From JANXLS01 sp035308565 (lineage in GTDB: Bacteria > Planctomycetota > SZUA-567 > H5-PLA8), in the NCBI GenBank assembly GCA_035308565.1, contig DATGGK010000235.1, positions 21,582-85,581 on the forward strand: DNA of 64,000 bases. Direction: 5' to 3'. The notes beneath the pieces are model-generated. The model was given only the letters and a program-made list of their open reading frames with translations. It was not told where the DNA came from and made no database searches. Position numbers and translations under genes: made by a program. Below are positions 8,426 through 16,420 of the stretch, piece after piece (the first letter of the stretch is position 1; each line of letters opens with the position of its first letter).

Positions 8426-9232
8426 CTATTCGATCCTCGCGCCTTTACGGAGATTACATTGCTGGCAAAGCAGTCGAATATTCTTTACATCATTTGAACC
8501 ACCCTTTGACACAGGAACATCGTGATCGTAATGGATATTTACGTTGCTCCCGCACAGCACGCAACATCCGCCGTCGCGCACCCAAACGGTGCGCTTGACG
8601 TCCGATGGAATCTGTCTACGAAGATTCGATATGACCGTATCGCTTGAATTCCAAGACCCCGAGAACAAAAAATTCGCGGATCGCGAAATTGTGTTTCCGA
8701 CTACTCGTGCGACGAGCCATATAAATTTAAACAGAAACAAAACAAGATAGATTGGGAGTGTCACTATCGATACGCGAACGCGCCGGGTCGATCCGCGACG
8801 CTTGCGGCCCGACACTATTCCCAGCGCGGCCAAGCAAACGCAAGCAAACAGCGCAACCGAGCAAACGCACGCAACCAGAATTAGCGAAGCGCCGAAGAGG
8901 CGAAAACCCGACTCTTCTTGAATTGTTCGTGGTCGTTCATTTTGCGTAATGGAACTCGAGCTGTGGGCGCTCGATTCGACCCGAGAGGATGAATTGTTAT
9001 GATCTCGTTGGGTATTCTTTTCGGGGAGAGGCGTTCGATCTACGCTGCTGATTCGATCTCGGGCAACAAATAACGTGACACCCTTTTTAAGTTCGATTTT
9101 TACTCCGCTGTCTTCGTCAGAAAGGATTGTCCCGTCTAATTTATTCCCATTCGTCAATAAAATCTCGTCTGCCGACGCCAACGACGAGAATAATATGCAA
9201 CACACTGACGCAATTCGTTCCACGGTTTTCAT
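8426..9232 (-). CDS. Exported or membrane-anchored HNH endonuclease-like protein
   Basis: 268 residues from the ATG at 9232, which gives the leader MKTVERIASVCCILFSSLAS; longer frames reach 9343 without a leader. Parts in order: signal peptide; a small beta module (DEILLTNGNKLDGTI ... ISSVDR) resembling the start of the protein at 24591; a Ser/Asn-rich linker; a strong membrane helix (LILVACVCSVALFACVCLAA) followed by GRKRRGSTRR; a second hydrophobic stretch (IYLVLFLFKFIWLVARVVG); and a C-terminal HNH domain with CVLCGSNVNIHYDHDVPVSKGG and LLCQQCNLRKG (two CxxC zinc pairs, and HYDHDVP as the catalytic His region). Local sequence is AT-richer than neighbours, which suggests acquisition. A nuclease domain behind a leader and helices is unusual. 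Confidence 0.82.
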   Translation of the reverse strand: MKTVERIASVCCILFSSLASADEILLTNGNKLDGTILSDEDSGVKIELKKGVTLFVARDRISSVDRTPLPEKNTQRDHNNSSSRVESSAHSSSSITQNERPRTIQEESGFRLFGASLILVACVCSVALFACVCLAALGIVSGRKRRGSTRRVRVSIVTLPIYLVLFLFKFIWLVARVVGNTISRSANFLFSGSWNSSDTVISNLRRQIPSDVKRTVWVRDGGCCVLCGSNVNIHYDHDVPVSKGGSNDVKNIRLLCQQCNLRKGARIE

Positions 9233-9278
9233 TTGAACCCACCCTCCATGGAGCATCGCAGGGGCGTGCGCGAATCTA

Positions 9279-9842
9279 CTATTCGTAGGACTCGGGCAAT
9301 TGAACTGTAGAGTCGTTATCCCAAATGGACATATCGGCCTCAATGATAGACAAAATCCTATCCCGTAATTCGAACGGGTTAATCAGGAATCCGCCAGGGC
9401 ACGACTCAATTGCCGGCCCTGGAACTTGCAAGCCTAATTTGTAGTACACGGCCTTTGGAATCGCACGATGTAAAAGTCCGTTTCGAATATCTTGCCAAAA
9501 GCCAAATGCTTCGTCAATGGTTGCAAATTCAAGCTCCTTTCGAATCCGATCAATCACTGGTTTGCCTTTACCGAACCCCTCGTCGCCCATGCCTTCCTTG
9601 ATTCGAAGATACTTTTCATACAACGGGAACAGCACCATTAATATAAGGAAGCCTTGTCGTCCGACATTCATTGCACGCAAGGGTTCTATGTACCAAGCTG
9701 CAATCTTCTGGGCCGTGGTTTCCTGTTTCAGTTTCGGCGCTCGTATTGTTGCCGCCTTGCTTCCAAGAACGAGGTTGGAATCTGCCGCAGTGAAGCCACC
9801 CGCGGCCACCATCTTAATCTCCCCTTTCTTCAGCATATCCAT
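9279..9842 (-). CDS. Hypothetical protein, 187 aa
   Basis: Start chosen at 9842 because GGAGGG lies 5 nt upstream; the frame is open further to 10091, but that part is arginine-rich and lacks a start signal. The protein is soluble with no leader. It begins MDMLKKGEIKMVAAGGFTA, has a hydrophobic helix (RQGFLILMVLFPLYEKYL) and an aromatic segment (DEAFGFWQDIRNGLLHRAI). I do not recognise the family. It ends 46 nt before the HNH gene on the same strand, so the two may be co-transcribed, and both share the AT-richer composition. Function unknown. Confidence 0.68.
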   Translation of the reverse strand: MDMLKKGEIKMVAAGGFTAADSNLVLGSKAATIRAPKLKQETTAQKIAAWYIEPLRAMNVGRQGFLILMVLFPLYEKYLRIKEGMGDEGFGKGKPVIDRIRKELEFATIDEAFGFWQDIRNGLLHRAIPKAVYYKLGLQVPGPAIESCPGGFLINPFELRDRILSIIEADMSIWDNDSTVQLPESYE

Positions 9843-10317
9843 TAATCCCTCCGTAGTATCGGGGACGCGCACGAAATTATACACCAAAGCCTCACGTGAC
9901 GCGGTGAGAGATTCTTTTGGGCGGCGTATGCGCGGGCGTCCGCGACCTGCGCGTTCAATGAGTGTCAAGCAGCGGTACTCCGCTTTTTGCTGTCGCGTGT
10001 TCGGCTGACGAAACGCGTTTCTGCTTGAAGATCGAAAGCGCCGCAGCACAGAGCAGGGTACTCCTGCGTGGCAGCCGGCGTGACCGCTCATTTAACCGCT
10101 TATCCGGCGCGCTTCGGTGCCGCCGCTAACGCGGCTATGTTATTTCCGATCTTCCAAACCGTGGGCTTGGGCGCAAGCGCCCTACGCCCACGGCTATTGT
10201 TGTTTCGCCGCTAACGCGGCTAGGAATCGTCCTGGCGGTCGGTGTATATTCTATGATCGTAAGCAACGCGCTCAAGCGGATGGAGCGGACAAAGTATCTC
10301 CCTGAAAGCCACTTCCA
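9843..10317. other. Gene-free interval with palindromic repeats
   Basis: No convincing gene in this 475-base stretch. It holds two copies of CGCCGCTAACGCGGCT (10121-10136 and 10206-10221) flanking a long hairpin at 10159-10193 (CCGTGGGC ... GCCCACGG with an inner GGCGCAAGCGCC). This duplicated-palindrome unit looks like a mobile or structural repeat. No clear promoter boxes for the gene starting at 10318. Confidence 0.6.
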
Positions 10318-11562
10318 ATGTTCACCGAAACCATCGAGTTGCGCGGACACATCATCGACACGCAGACGCTGCCGCGCGTGCTGGACCAGATCGTGGCGCT
10401 CGGCGCCGATTACCGGATTGAGAAGATCGAGATTGGGCACACGCGCAAGGATCCGAGCCGCGCGCTGGTATCGGTGAGCGCACGGGACGACGCGGCGCTG
10501 CAAGCGGTGATTGAACTGATCGCGCGGTCGGGCGCGACGCCTGTGAATAAAGTCGATGTGGCGCTGGAGCGCGCGCCGCGCGATGGCGTGCTGCCGGACG
10601 ATTTTTATGCGACAACGAATTTGCCGACGGAGATTTTGCTCGGCGGACGATGGGTTCGCGTTGAAAATGCGGAGATGGATTGCGCGGTTGTGGTGAACCT
10701 CAATACGAGCCGCGACCGCAAGGGAGCGGGCATGGCCGCGCGCTGCGTGAGGATGCATCGTGTGTGCAAAGGCGAGTGGGTCGTCACGGGGCATGCGGGC
10801 GTGCGCGTCGAAGCGCCGAGCCGCGCGCCGGATGCGGAGAAAGATGCGTTTGGTTTTATGGGCAGCGCGGTGTCGAGCGAGAAGCCGAAGCATCTGCTGA
10901 TTCGCGAAATCGCGCGGCACATTCGTGCGGAGAAAAAGCAGGGGAAGAAGATTCTGTTCGTGGGCGGACCGGCGATCGTTCACACCGGCGCGGGGCCGCA
11001 TTTGGAAAAACTGATTCGCGACGGTTACGTCGATATTCTTTTTGCGGGAAACGCGCTGGCGGCGCACGACATTGAGTCGGCGCTCTTCGGCACGAGCCTG
11101 GGCGTGTCGCTTGAGTCGGGCGCGCCGGTGGAGCATGGGCACGAGCATCATCTGCGCACGATCAACCGCGTGCGCGCGGCGGGATCGATCGCCGCGGCGG
11201 TGAAAAAGGGAATCATTCCGACGGGGATCATGCGCGCATGCGTGCTCAAGCGCGTGCCGTTCGTGCTGTCGGGTTCGATTCGCGACGACGGGCCGCTGCC
11301 GGATGTGATCGTGGACATGCCCAAAGCTCAGGACGCCATGCGCGCGCTGCTGCCGAACGTGGGGCTGGCATTAATGGTGGGCACCACGCTGCTCTCGATC
11401 GCCACCGGCAACATGCTGCCAGCGAGCGTGCGGACGATTTGCGTGGACATCAATCCCGCGGTCGTGACGAAGCTGGCCGACCGCGGGACGTTTCATGCGA
11501 TTGGATTGGTCACCGACGCGGAGTTGTTTTTGCGCACGCTGGCGAAGGAACTGTCGCGCTGA
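10318..11562 (+). CDS. TIGR00300-type protein: LOR/SDH domain + archaeal-type ornithine cyclodeaminase
   Basis: 414 residues. The first 100 (IELRGHIIDTQTLPRVLDQI, LGADYRIEKIEIGHTRKDPS) match the LOR/SDH domain shared with the C-terminal part of cyanobacterial arginine dihydrolase. The remainder is the dinucleotide-binding half of archaeal-type ornithine cyclodeaminases: KILFVGGPAIVHTGAGPHLE, LFAGNALAAHDIESALFGTS, FVLSGSIRDDGPLPDVIVDM and ICVDINPAVVTKLADRGT. Family knowledge says ornithine is deaminated to proline with bound NAD+. Cytosolic. No arginine or proline genes are adjacent. A 20-base piece of the type G repeat is translated in frame as SRDRKGAG. Enzymatic assignment is by family only. 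Confidence 0.86.
   Translation: MFTETIELRGHIIDTQTLPRVLDQIVALGADYRIEKIEIGHTRKDPSRALVSVSARDDAALQAVIELIARSGATPVNKVDVALERAPRDGVLPDDFYATTNLPTEILLGGRWVRVENAEMDCAVVVNLNTSRDRKGAGMAARCVRMHRVCKGEWVVTGHAGVRVEAPSRAPDAEKDAFGFMGSAVSSEKPKHLLIREIARHIRAEKKQGKKILFVGGPAIVHTGAGPHLEKLIRDGYVDILFAGNALAAHDIESALFGTSLGVSLESGAPVEHGHEHHLRTINRVRAAGSIAAAVKKGIIPTGIMRACVLKRVPFVLSGSIRDDGPLPDVIVDMPKAQDAMRALLPNVGLALMVGTTLLSIATGNMLPASVRTICVDINPAVVTKLADRGTFHAIGLVTDAELFLRTLAKELSR
10710..10729. repeat. Type G repeat fragment inside a coding sequence
   Basis: CCGCGACCGCAAGGGAGCGG is identical to the 6832-6851 arm of the inverted repeat between the PPC and DUF1501 genes. It is read in frame in the LOR/SDH protein. Confidence 0.8.
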
Positions 11563-11567
11563 ATGCG

Positions 11568-11762
11568 CTACGATTCGGCGTTCTCGAGCGCCTCTTCGCT
11601 GGGTGTGTACTCTTCCTTGTGTCGCGGAAACTTATCAGCGCCCGGCAGATTCTTGCCCGCTTTGCCCTTGGGCTTGGCGTGCGCTCTGCGTTCGTTGGCG
11701 CGCGCTTTCGCGGCGAGCGAAATCGGTTTCGAGCCTCGATGGCTCATGTATTGAGTGGACAT
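11568..11762 (-). CDS. Small basic hypothetical protein, 64 aa
   Basis: Start at 11762 is supported by a strong ribosome-binding site (GGAGGT, 5 nt). The protein MSTQYMSHRGSKPISLAAKA continues with a Lys/Arg/Ala-rich middle (RANERRAHAKPKGKAGKN) and an acidic tail (EEYTPSEEALENAES). No leader, no membrane segment. The composition, basic middle and acidic end, would suit a small nucleic-acid-associated protein, but that is inference. It converges on the LOR/SDH gene with only 5 bases between the stops. Confidence 0.72.
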   Translation of the reverse strand: MSTQYMSHRGSKPISLAAKARANERRAHAKPKGKAGKNLPGADKFPRHKEEYTPSEEALENAES

Positions 11763-11925
11763 AATGACCTCCACGTTTGAGTTCACAGCTATCTTACCGA
11801 GCGCAAACCAAGCGCCGATCATGGGACGCGCCAATGCTTTTTAAGCGCGCGCGCAAACGCATGGCGGTCGTGAACTTTGCGAAAGGCACACGATGCGATG
11901 CAAAGTAAATGCGAATTTAATTTTC

Positions 11926-12381
11926 TCAGTTTCGCGACGATGTCACGTAAAGTGCGCGACTACGACGCCGAATTAGAAACTCGCAGCCTATACAAGTTAG
12001 GAGCACAAGACATGCCAGCACCGCAATGTCAGCGAGCAAGGATTGAATGCTGTAGGTGCTTGAGCGGTACTCTTGTTTCCAGTAATCGTGCTCGGGTTCC
12101 AAACTGCGGTAATGGTAGGTTGCATTGGCACACGATTGAAAAGTGAAGGGAAAGCCGCGTTCGGATTGTTCGTAGAGAATCGAATCGAAAATTGGCGATG
12201 GGTCCCATACCGATGTGAGGTTTCCATCCTGCGCTCTTACTTCAATTGTTTTTCTCATAGAGCAGAAGCACTCGCGTCGCGATTCGACTTGGCGCTTGCG
12301 AGTGTTGAGCGCGACGATAACCGCAGCCGCGCACATCATCAGCCACGCCGTGCTCAAATGGAACTGAAGGCGGAGGCGCAT
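11926..12381 (-). CDS. Small two-helix membrane protein, FHLSTA family (second copy)
   Basis: 151 residues from the ATG at 12381. MRLRLQFHLSTAWLMMCAAA begins a first helix; a loop of about 90 residues carries CFCSMRKTIEV and aromatic residues; the second helix (IAVLACLVLLTCIGCEFLI) ends in RRRSRAL. The design matches the protein at 3779-4195, so these are paralogs of one family. The ATG overlaps the stop of the upstream metallo-hydrolase gene by one base (TGATG), indicating translational coupling. The preceding AAGGA lies within the end of that gene. Function unknown. Confidence 0.72.
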   Translation of the reverse strand: MRLRLQFHLSTAWLMMCAAAVIVALNTRKRQVESRRECFCSMRKTIEVRAQDGNLTSVWDPSPIFDSILYEQSERGFPFTFQSCANATYHYRSLEPEHDYWKQEYRSSTYSIQSLLADIAVLACLVLLTCIGCEFLIRRRSRALYVTSSRN

Positions 12382-13220
12382 CACATTTCCTTTACGGCTT
12401 CGAGTTTCTTGCCGTCCGCGCTGTACAGCCGCACGGCTTGAGCCGTTGAGTCGTGGTTCATTAGCACGAGCGTGTTGTTGGCGATACATTCTTTGAACAG
12501 CGCGCGCTTCTGCTCCAGCGTTTCAAGCGGGTACAAATCGTAGGCCATGATCCACGGTAGGTGGCGGTGCGCCGTCGTGGGCATCATTTCGCCGATGAAC
12601 AGCGCGCGTTTGCCGCCGGATTCGATGCGCACGGCGCAGTGGCCGGCGGTGTGGCCGCCGGTGTGGAACATCGTCACGCCCGGCACAACTTCGCGCACGT
12701 CGTCGAAGACGTCCCAGCCGGTGTCGGCGTCGATGGGCGCGATGTTTTCGGACAAATACGTGCCGCGTTGAACTTCGTTTGGATTGCGCGCGACTTCGAG
12801 TTCACGCCGTTCGACGATGTGACGAGCATTGACGAAGACCGGTTCCAATTCTCCGCGCGCGTTGAACTGCGTGTTCCAGCCGGCGTGGTCGAGATGCAAA
12901 TGCGAATGCGCGAGGATGGTGATGTCGGAGGGCTTCAGGCTGATGGCGGCGAGTTCCTCGATAAGGCGCGGGCGCTGATCGATGGCGTAGATGTCGCGCT
13001 GCTTTTCGTTCCACTTCCGGCCCAGGCCGCAGTCAATGAGGATCGTGTGTTTGCCCGTGCGGATCAGCGAACAATGGCAGGCGAGCGTCATGCGATTGCG
13101 CTCGTCGGCGGCGCGTTCGCGCGTCCAAAGCGGCTTGGGCACGATGCCGAACATGGCGCCGCCGTCGAGTTTGAATTCGCCGTCAGTGAGGAGATCGATT
13201 TGAAAATCGCCGAAAACCAT
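12381..13220 (-). CDS. MBL-fold metallo-hydrolase
   Basis: 279 residues from the ATG at 13220 (MVFGDFQIDLLTDGEFKLDG); a frame open to 13364 adds no homologous-looking sequence. The metallo-beta-lactamase motif is clear: HSHLHLDHAGW (HxHxDH), then HTGGHTAGHC for the next histidine ligand, FIGEMMPT for the bridging acid and LMNHDS near the end. The N-terminal CSLIRTGKHTILIDCGLG is typical of lactonase or SoxH-like members of the superfamily. Cytosolic, no leader. Substrate unknown; quorum-lactone, lactone or glyoxalase-type hydrolysis are all possible. It is coupled to the downstream small membrane protein gene. Confidence 0.85.
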   Translation of the reverse strand: MVFGDFQIDLLTDGEFKLDGGAMFGIVPKPLWTRERAADERNRMTLACHCSLIRTGKHTILIDCGLGRKWNEKQRDIYAIDQRPRLIEELAAISLKPSDITILAHSHLHLDHAGWNTQFNARGELEPVFVNARHIVERRELEVARNPNEVQRGTYLSENIAPIDADTGWDVFDDVREVVPGVTMFHTGGHTAGHCAVRIESGGKRALFIGEMMPTTAHRHLPWIMAYDLYPLETLEQKRALFKECIANNTLVLMNHDSTAQAVRLYSADGKKLEAVKEM

Positions 13221-13497
13221 GGGAACGCTCGCAAGGCCACGCGTAATCTTCCTGAGACGTTGGCGAAAAATCAATCTTGAAAATTCGTACACCGAAATGC
13301 GGGCCTGTGCCACGTTGGTTGCAAGCACAGTAGTTCGCCCTGTTGAGCGTGTGAAAAAATCCAAACGGCAGGAAGTGCAGCCGGTTTGACGCCGACTAAT
13401 AAGACATGGAACGAATGATATGGATTGGCGACGGAGGCGTGCACATGACTGATCCGGATGCGTTGCTTGCCCTGGGTTCGACAGAGAACCGGATGCG

Positions 13498-14054
13498 GTG
13501 CGCTCGGATGCGGCGCCGCGCGTGGATGTGCCGAGGCGCGATCAGGTTGAATTCTATTTCGCCGACATCGATTCGTTGATTCCCGAGGAGCATCCCGTGC
13601 GGATCGTGGACGCGGCGGCCCGCCGGATAGACCTCTCGGAATTGTATGAAGCCATGCGCGCGCGCGAGGGCGGACCCGGGCGGCCAAATATCGATCCGCG
13701 TTTGATGCTGGCGCTGTGGGTGTACGCGATTCTGCGCGACGTGGGCAGTGCGCGCGCCCTCGACGAACTGTGCAAAAAACACCTCGCCTACCGCTGGCTG
13801 TGCGGCGGTGTGTCGGTGAACCACCACACGCTTGCGGATTTCCGCTCGGAGCGCGCCGGCTTGTTCGAGCGGCTGTTGATCGAACAGTGGCACGGCTGCG
13901 CGCGGCGGGACTGGTGAGGATGGATTCGACGGCATGCGCGTGCGCGCCAGCGCAGGTTGGAAGTAGTTCCAGCGCGAAGCACGGCTCGAACAATTTCGAG
14001 AGGAAGCGCGCGCGCAGGCCGAGGCGCTGCGTGACGAGTTGCACGCCGATCCTA
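13498..14054 (+). pseudogene. Decayed IS1182-type transposase, N-terminal part
   Basis: The first frame reads RRDQVEFYFADIDSLIPEEH, then LMLALWVYAILRDVGSARAL and CGGVSVNHHTLADFRSE, the DUF772 N-terminal region of IS1182-type transposases. It ends prematurely after LLIEQ. Homologous sequence continues in other frames: VARLRAAGLVRMD, then GMRVRASAGWK, a TAG stop, and FQREARLEQFREEARAQAEA. So at least two frameshifts and one stop are present. The catalytic C-terminal half is absent and similarity stops near 14054, at a CCTATTAGGCCTATA palindrome. Upstream, 13330-13360 (GTTGAGCGTGTGAAAAAATC) may be the left-end region of the element. Non-functional remnant. Confidence 0.82.
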
Positions 14055-14114
14055 TTAGGCCTATACTGTATGCTCGCGCTTGGAAAGGCGCCCCATTTTC
14101 AAAGTAGGTGACCA

Positions 14115-14522
14115 TTGATCGAAAAAGCGCTGCCGAAAATCCTCTTCGTCTGCGTCGAGAATTCCTGCCGCAGCCAGATCGCCGAAGCGTTTGCACGCAT
14201 GTTGGGCGCGGGGAAAATCGAAGCCTACAGTTCAGGCTCGCGCCCGTCCGGCGTCGTGAATCCGAAGGCCATCGAGTCGATGCGCGAAGTGGGCTACGAC
14301 CTCAGCGCGCACGCCAGCAAGTCGCTGACGCAAATTCCCCAAGTCGAATACGACTACGCCATCACCATGGGCTGCGGCGACGAATGCCCCTTCGTGAAAG
14401 CCAAGCACCGCGAAGATTGGGGCATCCCCGACCCCAAGCACATGAATCCCGACGAATTTCGGAAGGTGCGCGGGATCATTGAGGAGAAGGTGTGGGGGTT
14501 GATTGCGCGGCTGGAAAAATGA
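14115..14522 (+). CDS. arsC: Arsenate reductase, low-molecular-weight phosphatase type
   Basis: 135 residues, starting at TTG with AGGTGA 4-5 nt upstream. The phosphatase loop CVENSCRS (Cys13 to Arg19) opens the protein. MGCGDECP supplies Cys87 and Cys91, giving the three-cysteine relay of thioredoxin-coupled arsenate reductases, and EDWGIPDP carries the acidic catalytic loop. It reduces arsenate to arsenite in the cytosol; protein-tyrosine-phosphatase-only activity is less likely given the extra cysteines. No ArsR, ArsB or Acr3 gene is adjacent. Length is normal for the family. Confidence 0.9.
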   Translation: MIEKALPKILFVCVENSCRSQIAEAFARMLGAGKIEAYSSGSRPSGVVNPKAIESMREVGYDLSAHASKSLTQIPQVEYDYAITMGCGDECPFVKAKHREDWGIPDPKHMNPDEFRKVRGIIEEKVWGLIARLEK

Positions 14523-14582
14523 GTGGCTTCGCGAAGCGATGTTGTATACTTTACGTTGGTCACGAGCATTGAGGATGAGCAC

Positions 14583-15140
14583 ATGCCACTTGTCGCCGAA
14601 ACAAAAACATTTACTCCTGAAGATCTGCTCGCGCTTAACGACTATCCCAGCTACGAATTGGTGGATGGCCAATTGGTGGAGAAAAACATGGGCGCTATGG
14701 CCAGCCGAATCGGATTCGTGATTGCGTTACTGCTTGAAAGTTACGGTGCCAATAAGCGAATTGGACTCGCAGTGACGGAAGCCACCTTTCAATGTTTTAA
14801 GAGCGACCCAAATCGTGTTCGCCGCCCTGATGCGGCATTTATTTCATTTGAAACATTGGGCGGAACGACGCTCCCGGAAGGCCATATCCAGACGGCGCCG
14901 GAACTTGTCGTTGAAGTCATTTCTCCCCATGACACCGCTTACGACGTTGAGCGAAAGATCGCCGAGTATTTGGAAGCAGGCGTGCGTCAAGTATGGGCGG
15001 TTTATCCGCGCCAGCGCACCGTTCGAATCGTGCGCTCCAATGGCACCGGCACCGAACTCCGCGGCGACGCCCAAATCACCGGCGAAGATGTGATCCCTGG
15101 ATTCACCTGCAATATCGCCGAATTCTTCAAAACCATCTGA
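14583..15140 (+). CDS. Uma2 family (DUF820) PD-(D/E)XK-fold protein
   Basis: 185 residues from ATG 14583, preceded by GAGGATG. Signature sequence: FTPEDLLALNDYPSYELVDG at the start, RRPDAAFI in the middle, PELVVEVISPHD as the PD-(D/E)XK core, then AYDVERKIAEYLEAGVRQVW and ITGEDVIPGF. Uma2 proteins are abundant in Cyanobacteria and Planctomycetes, usually as many paralogs; nuclease activity is predicted from the fold but largely untested. Soluble, no partner toxin or antitoxin adjacent. It lies 60 nt after arsC and upstream of asd without evident functional link. Confidence 0.9.
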   Translation: MPLVAETKTFTPEDLLALNDYPSYELVDGQLVEKNMGAMASRIGFVIALLLESYGANKRIGLAVTEATFQCFKSDPNRVRRPDAAFISFETLGGTTLPEGHIQTAPELVVEVISPHDTAYDVERKIAEYLEAGVRQVWAVYPRQRTVRIVRSNGTGTELRGDAQITGEDVIPGFTCNIAEFFKTI

Positions 15141-15218
15141 CCCCCGCTTGACTTCAGCCCCTTCACGACTATCCTTTTTCAGCCTATTTTTGGGCGTATG
15201 AAAGGGAGATCTCTCATC

Positions 15219-16313
15219 ATGTCGGCAGCAAATCGGCACCGCGTGGCCGTGGTCGGCGCCACGGGCGTGGCTGGGCAGCAGTTTCTGGTCAGTTTGAAAA
15301 ATCATCCGTGGTTCGAGGTCAAGCGCCTCGCCGCGTCCGAACGCAGCGCCGGGAAGAAATTCAAGGACGCAATCATCGATGCGTCGTCCGGCGCCACGCG
15401 CTGGTTCTGCGACGAGGCATGCCCGAAGGAGTTTCTGGACATCACCGTCGAAAACGCCGAGAAGCTCACGCTCGACGACATCGACATCGTCTTCACCGCC
15501 ATCGAAAGCGACGCGGCGAAAATCGTCGAACCGCTCTACGCCGCGCGCGTGCCGGTGATTTCGACGGCGAGCGCGTTTCGCTATGAAAAAGACGTGCCGG
15601 TGTTTTTGCCCGGCGTCAACATCGATCATGCGGCGCTCGTCGCGATCCAGCGCAAAAACCGCGGCTGGAAGGGCTTCGTCACTCCCGGCCCGAACTGCAC
15701 CACCGTCGGACTGGTCTTCAGCTTGAAACCGCTCCACGACCGCTTCGGCATCGGCAGCGTGATCATGACCTCCATGCAGGCCGTCAGCGGCGCGGGGCGC
15801 AGTCCGGGCGTGCTCAGTTACGACATCGTGGACAACGTCATTCCGTACATTCCAAAAGAAGAAGAGAAAGTGCAGACGGAAACGCAGAAAATTCTCGGTA
15901 AACTGCAGGACGGCTCAATCGTCAGCGCGCCCTTCAACGTGAGCTGCACGTGTACGCGCGTCAACGTGATCGACGGACACACGGAATCGGTCTTCGTCGG
16001 ACTCAAAGAGAAGGCGGCGCTCGACGACGTGAAGAAAGCGTGGCGCGACGGCTACAAGGAATTCCTCACGCTGGGCCTGCCCAGCGCGCCGCCGGAACTG
16101 GTCCATTACACCGAGGAGCCGTTCCGCCCGCAGCCGCGGCATGACCGAAATATGAACGACGGTATGACCACAGTGATCGGCCGTCTGCGCGCGGACAATG
16201 TGCTGCCGAACGGCATTAAGTACGTGCTGCTGAGCCACAACACGAAGATGGGCGCGGCCAAGGGCGCGGTGCTCACCGGCGAGTACCTGATCAAAAGTGG
16301 AATCATTGAATAG
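15219..16313 (+). CDS. asd: Aspartate-semialdehyde dehydrogenase, archaeal/fungal type
   Basis: About 364 residues from ATG 15219; ATG 15198 in the same frame is possible. NADP-binding loop VAVVGATGVAGQQFL, catalytic cysteine in TPGPNCTTVG, substrate-binding VSGAGRSPGVLSYD and FNVSCTCTRVNVIDGHTESV. These match the archaeal/yeast-type enzyme rather than the usual proteobacterial Asd. It converts aspartyl phosphate to aspartate semialdehyde, the branch point to lysine/diaminopimelate, threonine and methionine. The stop lies 8 bases before the secreted CAP gene, whose leader is repeat-derived. Confidence 0.93.
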   Translation: MSAANRHRVAVVGATGVAGQQFLVSLKNHPWFEVKRLAASERSAGKKFKDAIIDASSGATRWFCDEACPKEFLDITVENAEKLTLDDIDIVFTAIESDAAKIVEPLYAARVPVISTASAFRYEKDVPVFLPGVNIDHAALVAIQRKNRGWKGFVTPGPNCTTVGLVFSLKPLHDRFGIGSVIMTSMQAVSGAGRSPGVLSYDIVDNVIPYIPKEEEKVQTETQKILGKLQDGSIVSAPFNVSCTCTRVNVIDGHTESVFVGLKEKAALDDVKKAWRDGYKEFLTLGLPSAPPELVHYTEEPFRPQPRHDRNMNDGMTTVIGRLRADNVLPNGIKYVLLSHNTKMGAAKGAVLTGEYLIKSGIIE

Positions 16314-16321
16314 GTGCAACA

Positions 16322-16420
16322 ATGCAAAATTCAAAATTCAAAATTCAAAATGAACGGCATTGTGTTCCGCGCGCGCTGCTCGCATTCAATTTTGCATTTT
16401 GCATTTTGAATTTTGCATTC
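16322..16420. repeat. Dispersed AT-rich repeat (type C) forming the signal peptide of the CAP gene
   Basis: The left part is AATTCAAAATTCAAAATTCA-like; the right part TTTTGCATTTTGCATTTTGA is an imperfect reverse complement, separated by a GC-rich centre (16350-16385). The same two-armed structure recurs at 56571-56668, and a shorter relative precedes purK near 39735-39755. Confidence 0.85.

Noticed and set aside
10135..11151. Minus-strand frame of 338 codons opposite the LOR/SDH gene
   Set aside because: Antisense shadow, Arg/His-rich, no family; the plus-strand protein has full conserved motifs.
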